Shown here piece by piece: positions 17,451 through 25,891 of a DNA stretch of 64,000 nt (within the stretch, counting starts at the first letter, position 1; every line of letters starts with the position of its first letter). The stretch is from positions 1-64,000 of the forward strand of contig JAFGXR010000033.1 in NCBI GenBank assembly GCA_016936555.1. Reading direction: 5' to 3'. A program made the translations under genes and the position numbers. Source of the stretch: Spirochaetales bacterium. Lineage in GTDB: Bacteria; Spirochaetota; Spirochaetia; DSM-2461. A model generated the notes under the pieces. It was not told the DNA's origin. It did no database searches and saw nothing but the letters and a program-made list of their open reading frames with translations.

Positions 17451-18774
17451 TGTTTTTATCCTTCTTCTTTAAAATCTTCCGGATTTCCGCAATCATATAA
17501 AAAGACCCTGTTACGAGAACAGGAATTTTTCCTCCGGATAGTTCACGGGCTTTCTTTTCAGCTTCCGCGGGATCTTCTATAAGGTAACAATTCCCGTTGA
17601 AATTTTCAAATAAATTGTACAGTTCCTGGGGCCGGCTTTTCTTGAATGTGCCGGGACGGCTTACAATAACCGCTTCGAAAGCCCCCGCTAGTACCTCAGC
17701 CATGGCTTTCGCGTCCTTACCTTCAACAGATCCGAAAATGAGTATTCCTCTCTCTCTGAAAATTTTGCCGAAAGTATCCAGAGCCATGGATACAGAGCGT
17801 TTCGTATGAGCCCCGTCCAGCATGAACCGGGGATTGTTTCCAACGACTTCCATCCTCCCGGGGAGGAAGGCTTCCGAAATGGCTCTGTTTATCAGATTAT
17901 CGGTCAGTTCCGGAAGAATTGTATGGATCCCCGATATGGCCAGAGCGCAATTCTGAATCTGATGATCACCGGCCATCAGTAATTCCGATAAATTAAAGCG
18001 TCCGCTTTTCCATTTAATGTACATTTTCGACCGGGGATAATTGGTTTCTGATCTGGCCTCTTCAATCAGATCGGGAAGATATTGAAAGGGGGCATCTTCC
18101 TCCTGTGATTTTTGTCTGAATACCTGAAGTACCTCACGGGGCTGTCTCGAAGAAAAGACCGGGCGGTGTCTCTTGATTATTCCCGCTTTTTCGCCGGCGA
18201 TTTTCTCTAAAGTATCACCGAGCAGGTCTGTATGTTCCAGTTCGATCGGAGTCAGAAACACCGCTTCCGGATCGACTAGGTTTGTAGCGTCCAGCCTTCC
18301 TCCCAGACCCGTTTCAAGAACGGTCCACTGGCAGCCGGTTTCTCTGAAAACCAGAAAAGCCAGCAGGGTGAGTAGCTCAAAAGTTGTGGGTTCACTCCCT
18401 CCGGGGAGAGAAAGATACTCATCTCCTTCGATCAACTCCCTGATCCGGTTCATATTCTCGACATATACAGGCTCGGGAGCAAACTCTCCGTCCACAGTGA
18501 TTCTCTCTCTGTAATCGCTGATATGGGGTGATGAATACATACCTGTTTTATATCCGGCTTCTCTTAGAATTGAAGCCGTAAATGCGGCGGTTGAACCTTT
18601 ACCCTTGGACCCGGCGATATGAATTACCTTCGCAGAATGATGCGGATTGGAGAAGCACTCGAGCAGAAGCTTCATTCTGTCGAGACGGTAGCCCCTTTTG
18701 GTAAGATCCGGTGCCTTCTCAAAATTCGTAAAGGCTTCCATCCACAGGAAGCCCTCAGCGCTGTTACTGAACAT
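17443..18774 (-). CDS. folC: folylpolyglutamate synthase / dihydrofolate synthase
   Basis: FolC adds glutamate to folates (and often to dihydropteroate) using ATP. Features include the P-loop HIAGSKGKGSTAAF near residue 52, MYSSPHISDYRERI, LETGLGGRLDATN and LDGAHTKRS in the Mur-ligase-like C-terminal domain. Length (about 440) is normal. Start is uncertain: ATG 18774 overlaps hisD by 11 bp; ATG 18741 has GAGGG ten bases upstream and leaves a 22 bp gap. Whether it also has dihydrofolate synthase activity cannot be told by eye. Confidence 0.93.
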   Translation of the reverse strand: MFSNSAEGFLWMEAFTNFEKAPDLTKRGYRLDRMKLLLECFSNPHHSAKVIHIAGSKGKGSTAAFTASILREAGYKTGMYSSPHISDYRERITVDGEFAPEPVYVENMNRIRELIEGDEYLSLPGGSEPTTFELLTLLAFLVFRETGCQWTVLETGLGGRLDATNLVDPEAVFLTPIELEHTDLLGDTLEKIAGEKAGIIKRHRPVFSSRQPREVLQVFRQKSQEEDAPFQYLPDLIEEARSETNYPRSKMYIKWKSGRFNLSELLMAGDHQIQNCALAISGIHTILPELTDNLINRAISEAFLPGRMEVVGNNPRFMLDGAHTKRSVSMALDTFGKIFRERGILIFGSVEGKDAKAMAEVLAGAFEAVIVSRPGTFKKSRPQELYNLFENFNGNCYLIEDPAEAEKKARELSGGKIPVLVTGSFYMIAEIRKILKKKDKNND

Positions 18775-20074
18775 TCTTGTCTCTTAATTTCAGAGCATTG
18801 GCATGAGCGGCAAAGCCCTCATATTCCGCCAGAGCTATAACATGGGGTGCAAGATCGTCATATCCTTTTTCCGTAGTGTAAACAATGGAACTGTACTTGA
18901 TAAAATCCCTGGCCGATAGAGCGGACCAGGTTCTGGCTTTGCCGCCGGTGGGCAGAACCGCATTGGCTCCTATGGCGTAGTTGGCGTTTGAAAAAGGTGT
19001 ATTGTCTCCGAGAAGAATCTCTCCTGCATTTTCAATGAGCTGAACCGTGTCCCAGGGATCTTCGGTTACGATCTGAAGATGCTCCGGTGCATAGAGATTG
19101 ACGACAGCGGCTCCTTCTTCGATGGAATCCACCAGAATGATGCCTCCGAAACCAGCAAAGACATCTTCGACGAATCCCTTTCTCTGTGCGGGAAGAGCCG
19201 CTGTTAATTCAGTCAGATGTTCCATGCATTTCCGGGCAAGAGACTCGGAATCTGTCACGAGAATAGCCGAGGAATCCGAACCGTGCTCTGCTTCGGTCAT
19301 CAGGTCGAGAGCCGTTTTATAGGGGTCGGCAGTCCCGTCGGCCAGAACGGCAGAATCGGATGGTCCCGCAGGCAGTCCCGGATCCACAATCCCTGAAAGA
19401 AGGCGTTTGGCGGCGCTGACATATTTGCTCCCCGGTCCAGTAATTTTAACAACCGGTTTTATCGATTCTGTTCCGTAAGTCAAAGCCGCAATGGCCTGGG
19501 CACCTCCTGTCTTGTAAACTTCGTCAATACCGCATTTTCTGGCGGCATAGAGACAGGCCGGATCAACTTTTCCGTCACCGTCCGGGGGAGTCACGACGCA
19601 GATCCGTTTAACTCCGGCGGCGACGGCGGGTATGGCCTGCATATAAAGCATCGACGGGAAGCTGCCCCGTCCCCTCGGTACGTATAATCCGGCGGATTCT
19701 ATGGCTATGGCTTTTTCTCCGGCATAAATGCCTTTGCGGATTTCAACCATTTTCATACCCTCGGGAATCTGGGCTCTGTGAAACTTCAATACATTTTCTA
19801 TGGAATAATCGATTGCTGACTTCACTTCACCGGATAGGAATGATTCGGCTTCGAGAAATTCTTCTTGTGAAACTCTCAAGCCGTATTCATCCGGCCTGAC
19901 GCCGTCGAAATCGCGATTATATCGATAAAGAGCGGCATCCCCCTGATTCTTTACATCTTCGATTATTTTTGAAACTGTATCCAAGACATCATTTATAACA
20001 AGTTCCGAACGTTTGAATATGGTATTCCGATCCTCTTCCAGCATATCGGACCATTTTTTGTAGTTAATAGTCAT
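18764..20074 (-). CDS. hisD: histidinol dehydrogenase family protein (HisD-like)
   Basis: The 436-residue protein matches HisD over its whole length: AGLYVPRGRGSFPSMLYM, GGAQAIAAL, KITGPGSKYV, AEHGSDS, YAPEHL (catalytic Glu-His pair), and AHANALKLR. Compared with E. coli HisD recalled from memory, the zinc ligand Gln259 is Glu (TEAEHG), Asp360 is Asn (NANYAIG), substrate-binding His367 is Ala (NAVLPT) and GPSE is GPSD, while His262 and His419 are kept. No other his gene is in the window. It could be true HisD from a divergent branch, or a dehydrogenase for another amino alcohol or polyol. It is 16 bp downstream of the FHA gene and overlaps folC. Confidence 0.85.
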   Translation of the reverse strand: MTINYKKWSDMLEEDRNTIFKRSELVINDVLDTVSKIIEDVKNQGDAALYRYNRDFDGVRPDEYGLRVSQEEFLEAESFLSGEVKSAIDYSIENVLKFHRAQIPEGMKMVEIRKGIYAGEKAIAIESAGLYVPRGRGSFPSMLYMQAIPAVAAGVKRICVVTPPDGDGKVDPACLYAARKCGIDEVYKTGGAQAIAALTYGTESIKPVVKITGPGSKYVSAAKRLLSGIVDPGLPAGPSDSAVLADGTADPYKTALDLMTEAEHGSDSSAILVTDSESLARKCMEHLTELTAALPAQRKGFVEDVFAGFGGIILVDSIEEGAAVVNLYAPEHLQIVTEDPWDTVQLIENAGEILLGDNTPFSNANYAIGANAVLPTGGKARTWSALSARDFIKYSSIVYTTEKGYDDLAPHVIALAEYEGFAAHANALKLRDKNVQ

Positions 20075-20090
20075 TTATTCCCCGTTTCTA

Positions 20091-20474
20091 TCAGTTTAAC
20101 GTTATTTCGATTTTTGAGCCCAGACGGATTATATCATTGGGCGAGAGTTTTATATATTTCCCTTTGGGAACCTTGATGTCGTTCACAAAAGTACCGTTGC
20201 GGCTGTTCAGATCTTTAATATAGAAGTCGGTTTTGATCTGCTGTATCTCCGTATGTTCTCTGGAAACGAGCATGTCATCGATGACGACATCGCAATTCGA
20301 AGCACGGCCGATGGTAATCCGTGAGGTCAGGCTGATTCTTTTTCCGTTAAAGACCAGACAGCGACTTTCTTTCTTTTTAACTTTTTCGAGCCTCTTTCCT
20401 ATAGGGCTCTCAGTCATAATGGTTTCATCCATAAACAGATAATACTCCGGATTTAAGGAATCTTCCATATCCAT
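20091..20474 (-). CDS. FHA-domain protein
   Basis: Residues 50-125 form a forkhead-associated domain with the core IGRASNCDVV, SREHTEI and NSRNGTFVND, which in the family binds phosphothreonine peptides. The N-terminal 45 residues contain no other domain, but its Thr residues (MDETIMTESP) could be phospho-acceptors, as in FHA proteins that bind themselves. There is no Shine-Dalgarno before either ATG (20474 or 20468). It is the first gene of the leftward hisD-folC group and divergent from the phosphorelay genes. A Ser/Thr kinase is not seen in the window. Confidence 0.85.
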   Translation of the reverse strand: MDMEDSLNPEYYLFMDETIMTESPIGKRLEKVKKKESRCLVFNGKRISLTSRITIGRASNCDVVIDDMLVSREHTEIQQIKTDFYIKDLNSRNGTFVNDIKVPKGKYIKLSPNDIIRLGSKIEITLN

Positions 20475-20533
20475 AATAAAACTTTTAATTGTTTTGTCAG
20501 TGTATTAAAATTCGTAAAGCAGAGGGATCAGGT

Positions 20534-20902
20534 ATGGATGAGGAAACATTAATTGATCAGCAGCTCGTTTATAATATTACTGATGGAAGCCGTGAACTGT
20601 TTGATCAGATGATGGAGCTTTTTGAAGAGATCTCGCCGGAGCAGATTACCAGGATCTTCGATTCATATGGGTCGGGAGATTACCAATCTCTCAGGGCGGC
20701 CGCCCATGATGTAAAAAGTTCCGCATCGAGTATCGGAGCAGTAATTTTATATGAAAGCGCTCTCAAGCTCGAACAATCGGCGAAAATGAAACTTGAATTG
20801 AAAGAAATCTTGCCTATGATTAAAGATGTGGAAGAAAAAGTAAAAGAAACCATATCCTATTATCGAGATGGCAAAATAAGTTTCGGAAACGGAAGCGTAT
20901 GA
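20534..20902 (+). CDS. Hpt-domain phosphotransfer protein
   Basis: This 122-residue, all-helical protein has the Hpt signature AAHDVKSSASSIGA with phospho-accepting His58. An ATG at 20534 with AGAGGG upstream is preferred to an in-frame TTG 45 bases earlier. Hpt proteins relay phosphoryl groups between receiver domains. The stop overlaps the next start as ATGA, so it is co-translated with the CheY-like receiver that follows, a likely partner. Confidence 0.9.
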   Translation: MDEETLIDQQLVYNITDGSRELFDQMMELFEEISPEQITRIFDSYGSGDYQSLRAAAHDVKSSASSIGAVILYESALKLEQSAKMKLELKEILPMIKDVEEKVKETISYYRDGKISFGNGSV

Positions 20903-21288
20903 AAATAAAACGCATTCTTATACTGGAAGATGATGCTTTTCAAAGACGATTCCTGCAGCTCTTTCTGGAAGCGGCCGGCTTTACCGTCGAATACGGAATA
21001 GATGGACGGGAAGGGTTGAGGAAACTTAAGGATTCCGACCCCTTTGACCTGATAATGAGTGATTTGAAAATGCCGGAAATGGACGGAATTGAGTTTCTGA
21101 CCGCATTGAGGAAGAACAGAAATTTCGATTCCATACCTTTCGTCATGATCAGCAAGGTGGACAATAAAGTCATCAAAAAGAAAGCAGAGGAACTCGGTGC
21201 TTTTCATTTTATGGACAAGCCCTTTACAAATGAAAAAATTATGAAACTACTTACAGCTCTGGAGCAGAAAAACGATGATAACAGCTGA
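20899..21288 (+). CDS. CheY-like single-domain response regulator
   Basis: The 129 residues form a complete receiver: acidic pair in LEDD, phospho-acceptor Asp55 in MSDLKMPEMDG, Ser in MISK, and Lys in DKPF. No output domain. It overlaps the Hpt gene by 4 bp and the Hpt-receiver gene by 14 bp. It probably acts as an intermediate in a phosphorelay or binds a target protein directly. Confidence 0.93.
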   Translation: MKIKRILILEDDAFQRRFLQLFLEAAGFTVEYGIDGREGLRKLKDSDPFDLIMSDLKMPEMDGIEFLTALRKNRNFDSIPFVMISKVDNKVIKKKAEELGAFHFMDKPFTNEKIMKLLTALEQKNDDNS

Positions 21289-22384
21289 AAGAAAAAAACT
21301 GGAGGAACAGCTCAGCACTCTTGAAAAAGATCTGGACGTTCTCGGCAGAAAGCTCAATGATCAGGAAAGTACAGCCGAAAGCATAAGCGCAACTTACGGA
21401 CGGGTACACAACCTGAAAAGCAGTCTCTATCTCATGGACCTGAATGAAAGCCTCAAGCTCGTCTATATGCTGGAACAGCACTTCGAGAAAATGAGAACAG
21501 GAGAAATCTCACTAAGTGACAAAGCTCTTTTTGCGTTTTCCGGTGCCATCAGATGGATCAAATGCGATCTCGGAATCATTGAGGATGAGAAGGAGAATAG
21601 AGAGGTTCTAATCGGAAAGCTGAGAGATCTACTCTCAAATGAATCAGATGTAAACTCGAGAATGCAGTCATTCAATCTCTCTTCCGACGAAAAGGCGCTT
21701 CTGCGCGATGCCAGAAACAGCAATCTGAATATCTTCCTTGCGGAATATTCTTTGGATCCATCCATAAGCAGAGAAGGCTACAATGAGCTTCCCATTTTTG
21801 AAAAAATAAACGAAATAGGGATTATTGCCCTGAAAACACCGGAATACGTCAACCTGAAAGTTCTCCGGACCGATGACAAAGTCCCTTTGAAAATTGTTTT
21901 CGTAACGGACAGAAAACAAAAGGAACTTAAGGATCCGCTTCTAAAAAATTCGCAGCCTTTTGATGAAGATCTCTATCTCACGCAGAGGGATTACAAAATC
22001 CTCATAATAGAAGATAATCCGGTTGCTCAACTTCTTCAGAAATCGATCATGCGTTCTTTCGGTATCTGCGATGCGGTTGATAATGGAGAAGCCGGAATTG
22101 AGTTGTTCAAACTGGCACTAAAAGAAAAGTCGCCATACCACATCATTCTGCTCGATCTGGTTATGCCCGGTATCGGGGGAGCGGAAGTTCTGAAAAAAAT
22201 CAGAGAAATTGAAGGTAGTCTCAATGTGCGGGGATTGGAGCGTTCCAGAGTCATAGTCTCAACAACCACGACGGAAAGCGCTACGCTGATGGATTTATTT
22301 CGAGCCGAGGCTGATGCCTATATTTTCAAACCACTTACGAAAGAAAAAATAACCAAGGAAATGAGAAATCTTAAGCTGATTTGA
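21275..22384 (+). CDS. Hpt-receiver hybrid protein
   Basis: The 369 residues read as a coiled N-terminus (1-35), an Hpt-like helical domain with RVHNLKSSLYLMDL (His45), a linker of about 110 residues with some beta content (residues 130-235), and a C-terminal receiver with IIEDN, phospho-acceptor Asp294 in LLDLVMPG, TTT and Lys in FKPL. There is no HATPase, so it cannot autophosphorylate. It may shuttle phosphate internally between His45 and Asp294. It is the last gene of the 20534-22384 set. Confidence 0.83.
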   Translation: MITAERKKLEEQLSTLEKDLDVLGRKLNDQESTAESISATYGRVHNLKSSLYLMDLNESLKLVYMLEQHFEKMRTGEISLSDKALFAFSGAIRWIKCDLGIIEDEKENREVLIGKLRDLLSNESDVNSRMQSFNLSSDEKALLRDARNSNLNIFLAEYSLDPSISREGYNELPIFEKINEIGIIALKTPEYVNLKVLRTDDKVPLKIVFVTDRKQKELKDPLLKNSQPFDEDLYLTQRDYKILIIEDNPVAQLLQKSIMRSFGICDAVDNGEAGIELFKLALKEKSPYHIILLDLVMPGIGGAEVLKKIREIEGSLNVRGLERSRVIVSTTTTESATLMDLFRAEADAYIFKPLTKEKITKEMRNLKLI

Positions 22385-22462
22385 AAATCCTGTATTAAAT
22401 ACGGCTTGTTAATAAGCCGATATTAAAGTAAATTTATATGAAATGACTTAAAGGCGGACATT

Positions 22463-22900
22463 TTGAAAGCTAATGCAGATTTTCCCAATATAAATTCAAA
22501 GCAGCCTGAAGGCCTGAACTCCATGGGTCAGCCTTACAAGGTTCTGATTATCGATGATTCGATGTTTGTCCAGAAGCAGATCGGACAGATTTTAACATCG
22601 GAAGGATTTGAAGTTGTCGGTACTGCCAATGACGGGCTCGAAGGGCTTGAGATGTATAAATCGCTTCATCCCGAAGTTGATCTGGTAACTATGGATATTA
22701 CCATGCCCAGACTTGATGGGGTCTCGGCGCTATCCAAAATCATGGAATTTGATAAAGATGCCAAAGTGATAATGATCAGTGCATTGGGTAAAGAGGATCT
22801 TGTTAAGGACGCTTTAATAAAAGGGGCCAAAAACTATATCGTGAAGCCGCTGAACAGAGTAAAAGTTCTCGAGAGAATTAAAGCTGTTCTGGATAAGTAA
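22463..22900 (+). CDS. CheY-like response regulator
   Basis: This 145-residue protein has a 23-residue polar N-terminal extension followed by a receiver domain: IIDDSMFV, phospho-acceptor Asp78 in TMDITMPRLDG, Ser in MISALG, Lys in VKPL. Resemblance to chemotaxis CheY is strong (DDSMFVQKQ, TANDG). Start is TTG at 22463 with AAGGCGG just upstream. It is followed by a strong terminator and faces cheW. Confidence 0.9.
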   Translation: MKANADFPNINSKQPEGLNSMGQPYKVLIIDDSMFVQKQIGQILTSEGFEVVGTANDGLEGLEMYKSLHPEVDLVTMDITMPRLDGVSALSKIMEFDKDAKVIMISALGKEDLVKDALIKGAKNYIVKPLNRVKVLERIKAVLDK

Positions 22901-22914
22901 TGATGACCCTGCTG

Positions 22915-22945
22915 AAAAAAACCCGCTTGCAAGCGGGTTTTTTTT
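22915..22945. terminator. bidirectional intrinsic terminator between cheY-like gene and cheW
   Basis: CCCGCT (22922-22927) and AGCGGG (22932-22937) enclose TGCA, flanked by at least six A on the left and eight T on the right. The hairpin therefore has a U-tract for transcripts from both sides, suiting the convergent genes. Confidence 0.92.
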
Positions 22946-22961
22946 ATATATTTTTATACTG

Positions 22962-23456
22962 TCACCGTGCAGGAGAAGGAAGTGCCATAGTTTTTAAATT
23001 GGTAGAACTTTCAGAAAAGAGATAATCTGTATCAAGTATGATAAGAAAAAGATTATTGAGCTTTCCGATTCCGCTTATGAGCTCTCTGTTAAGCCGGGTT
23101 CCTATTTTGGGCGCCGGATCGATATTTTCCTCTTTCAATGTGACGACCTGGTCAACCATATCTGTGACGATTCCCAGAACGTTTGTTTCATTGTCTATGA
23201 ATAATTCCAGAATGATAATGTTATATGCCTCATGATCCAGTTTTTCCATAGGAGGGAGGTTCAGTTTTGTCCTCAAATCGACAATAGGCCTTATGCTTCC
23301 CCTTACATTGATGACACCTAAAAGATAATCCGCAGTTCTGGGGACCCTTGTTATTTTTTCTATTTCAAGAACTTCCAGGACGTGTTCAATGGGAATGGCA
23401 AATGAATCATCGCCCAGTGTGAATGTCAGATATTGTCCGCTATGTAAAGACTCCAT
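22962..23456 (-). CDS. cheW: chemotaxis coupling protein CheW
   Basis: CheW links chemoreceptors to the CheA kinase at the inner membrane. The 164 residues show the CheW fold: YLTFTLGDDSFAIPIEHVLEVLE, RVPRTADYLLGVINVRGSI, PIVDLRTKL, and LGIVTDMVDQVV. AGAGGTGAAAC precedes the ATG. No cheA, receptor or cheR/B gene lies in the window, so this is an orphan or dispersed copy. Confidence 0.94.
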   Translation of the reverse strand: MESLHSGQYLTFTLGDDSFAIPIEHVLEVLEIEKITRVPRTADYLLGVINVRGSIRPIVDLRTKLNLPPMEKLDHEAYNIIILELFIDNETNVLGIVTDMVDQVVTLKEENIDPAPKIGTRLNRELISGIGKLNNLFLIILDTDYLFSESSTNLKTMALPSPAR

Positions 23457-23516
23457 GTTTCACCTCTCACTTATAATAATTATAGGCTCCCGAATTTGAT
23501 TATTCAAATCTCTTTA

Positions 23517-25718
23517 TCAAATCCATGGAATACTATTGGTTACGACAAGGCTTTTGTGCAGTTCGAAACTTCTATCGCTTATATTGAATTGATAGGGGAA
23601 ATCGCTGTAATTAACAAGGATATTGATTTGAGGAGATGCAAACCGGGATATTATAAAATTGAGATTCAGGGGAAGCTCCGGATTGACGCCTATATGAAAT
23701 TCTATCCTTTTGCCGTCTGCTGAGGATTGAGAGGGAAAGTTGGAATCAAATATGATTAATGGGTTATCAGATAATAGTTCAATGATAATTTGGTCCGGTG
23801 ATCCTTTGGCCTCGATTATGTAGTTCAGGTTCATTCTGTCGAGAAATGTCGATCTGCTCTGTGAAACTTCCAGCAGGTCGCTTATCATCGGAGCGGTTAT
23901 CTCTGCTTCCCGACCTACATTGTTCAGTCTGAGGTCTTTTCCATCGAGCTGAAGAGTCAGATTGCCGACCGGTGCCGGACTCTTCAGGCTCAGTGTCCGG
24001 CTCGCATCTCCTACATTTATTTTCTCATTCAGATATAAGGGCTGTTTTGTTTCTTCATCAAAGGTCGGAAGAATTATAATCCGGTATAGCAGAATCAGTG
24101 ATACAGTTCCTGTGATAAATAGTGAATAGAAATTCCTGTAACTCTTTCTATGTCTGTGAAATCTGTGGATATAATGATTCAAGCTGGAATTGAGCATTAG
24201 GACGGGCATAATGATGACTGTAAAAAAAATATTGCCGGTTACTCTCGATGTCAGTAAAAAACGAGCGATGTTGAAGTATGGGTAATTGAAAATACTCAAT
24301 CCGACAAGAGCGATTGGAAGAGAGGACAGGATGAGAAATATTCTTTTCAGAATCTTGTTGCGGCTCATCATAAAAAAAGAAATAAAAACCAGGTTCCATA
24401 AAAAGAAGAATGAGAATGAAACATTGAAAAGCATAACCGTGATCAGGCTGATTATCAAAGATAGAAAAGCGGTATAGGTGTAAAAGTGATGAGAAGGGGA
24501 TAGTGCAATGCCTTTAACAACGAAGAGAAAACCCGAGTAGAGAAAGAAAGAGAGAAAGAGTTTAAAAGCTAGAAACAACAGGGGTAATCTCATCCAGAAA
24601 TCGGGATAGTCGCGCATTCCCGACAGTTCTTCAATAATCAGAGTCGATAGGAACAGAAATAAAAAAGCCAGGAAAAACAGTAAGGGAAGCGTCCATAAAT
24701 GATTTCTGAAACGCTTCAGGTTCAGATGGAGGTTCCTTGATTTTATAAGAAGAATGAGCATGAGTGCAGCTGTAAGTAAAGTAAAAAAGACAATGGCTTC
24801 TTTTTCACCGAAGGAAATCAGTCTATCCCCTGCTTTTGCAATGAGATAGTGCCGGTCCCACTCGTCCGGAAAGCCTTCCGAATAATTGAGAATTAAAGTA
24901 AGTATCGATTCAATAAACTCATTTATCCATTGTTCATCGGTTTTATTCTGATCCGGATCCATCCGGCTTTGAAGCAGAACCATGGGAATTTCTGCAGTAT
25001 GGTATGTTTCAATTACTTCAGGCGGTTTTTCAAATCCGGACTGATAGACAAGTGTTTCGATATTTTCATTTGTGAATGATAGCTTCCTGCTTAGAAAATA
25101 GCGGGCGAGGCTTTCGACCAGCCAACGGGGAGACTGATCGGCTCCTGAGCTTTTTCGGATTATAATTCTGTCTCCCGGTGCTGAAAGGTCGAGATAAACC
25201 GCTGCGCATTGATCCGGTACGAAATTTTCGATTACAATATTTGAACCGATAGGATAGGGGCTTTCGGTCCCTCTCTCCGCACCCAGAAAGAGAAAGTCCA
25301 CAGAGAGACCGGGCGTGTACCTGGAGAAAATCCTTAATAGTTGAAGAGCTGCTGCAATGTTAATAGATCCGCTTCTAATAGAATTCTGATTGTTCCGGTT
25401 ATTAAGCGGAACTATGATCATAAGTGTATCATCTCTCCGGCCTGTTACTGAAACTCTGTACCCTTTTGAGAAGGAGTGGTATTTATCGGATCGGCTGTAA
25501 TCGAGAATATCAAAATGGACCTGATTCTGATCGAACTGGTCTTCGAGGTATTGAAAAAGGAGATTTTCATTTTGTGAGTTTTCCTTTCTGGGGAATAGCG
25601 GTCTTAAATCCTCCATTATTTTCAGGACCTGTTTTCCGTATTGGAATGAATCATCGCCGGTTAGTGGAAAAGAGAGAAAAATCACTAGCTGTAGAATAAT
25701 CAGTGTGGTTTTGCGCAT
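23517..25718 (-). CDS. membrane protein with degenerate M28-peptidase-like domain
   Basis: The 733-residue protein has a signal peptide (residues 1-21), an exported domain (25-300) resembling M28 aminopeptidases, about nine hydrophobic helices (310-560) and a beta-rich C-terminal exported domain (590-733). The architecture recalls ER-type Fxna/ERMP1 M28 membrane proteins. The strand VDFLFLGAERGTESPYPIGS aligns with the family's FLFFxGEExGLxGS, YLDLSA with the later Asp, and ETYHTAEIP with the final His. The first-metal H-x-D and GADDN motifs are missing and EE is ER, so it is probably catalytically dead. It may bind peptides or assist envelope assembly; function is unknown. Confidence 0.7.
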   Translation of the reverse strand: MRKTTLIILQLVIFLSFPLTGDDSFQYGKQVLKIMEDLRPLFPRKENSQNENLLFQYLEDQFDQNQVHFDILDYSRSDKYHSFSKGYRVSVTGRRDDTLMIIVPLNNRNNQNSIRSGSINIAAALQLLRIFSRYTPGLSVDFLFLGAERGTESPYPIGSNIVIENFVPDQCAAVYLDLSAPGDRIIIRKSSGADQSPRWLVESLARYFLSRKLSFTNENIETLVYQSGFEKPPEVIETYHTAEIPMVLLQSRMDPDQNKTDEQWINEFIESILTLILNYSEGFPDEWDRHYLIAKAGDRLISFGEKEAIVFFTLLTAALMLILLIKSRNLHLNLKRFRNHLWTLPLLFFLAFLFLFLSTLIIEELSGMRDYPDFWMRLPLLFLAFKLFLSFFLYSGFLFVVKGIALSPSHHFYTYTAFLSLIISLITVMLFNVSFSFFFLWNLVFISFFMMSRNKILKRIFLILSSLPIALVGLSIFNYPYFNIARFLLTSRVTGNIFFTVIIMPVLMLNSSLNHYIHRFHRHRKSYRNFYSLFITGTVSLILLYRIIILPTFDEETKQPLYLNEKINVGDASRTLSLKSPAPVGNLTLQLDGKDLRLNNVGREAEITAPMISDLLEVSQSRSTFLDRMNLNYIIEAKGSPDQIIIELLSDNPLIIFDSNFPSQSSADGKRIEFHIGVNPELPLNLNFIISRFASPQINILVNYSDFPYQFNISDRSFELHKSLVVTNSIPWI

Positions 25719-25891
25719 CTGGGTTAAGAATAGTTTTAAAAACAGTGGCGCGTCAATTATTATAGAAGTTAATGGGGACAGCTGCCGAAAAATAATCTGA
25801 CGGCAGAAATATACCGGAAAAAAAACACTGATGAATCATTGTTGCATGATATGCCCTGATTGGAATACAATCAGATGAAAGGAGCCGTTGA

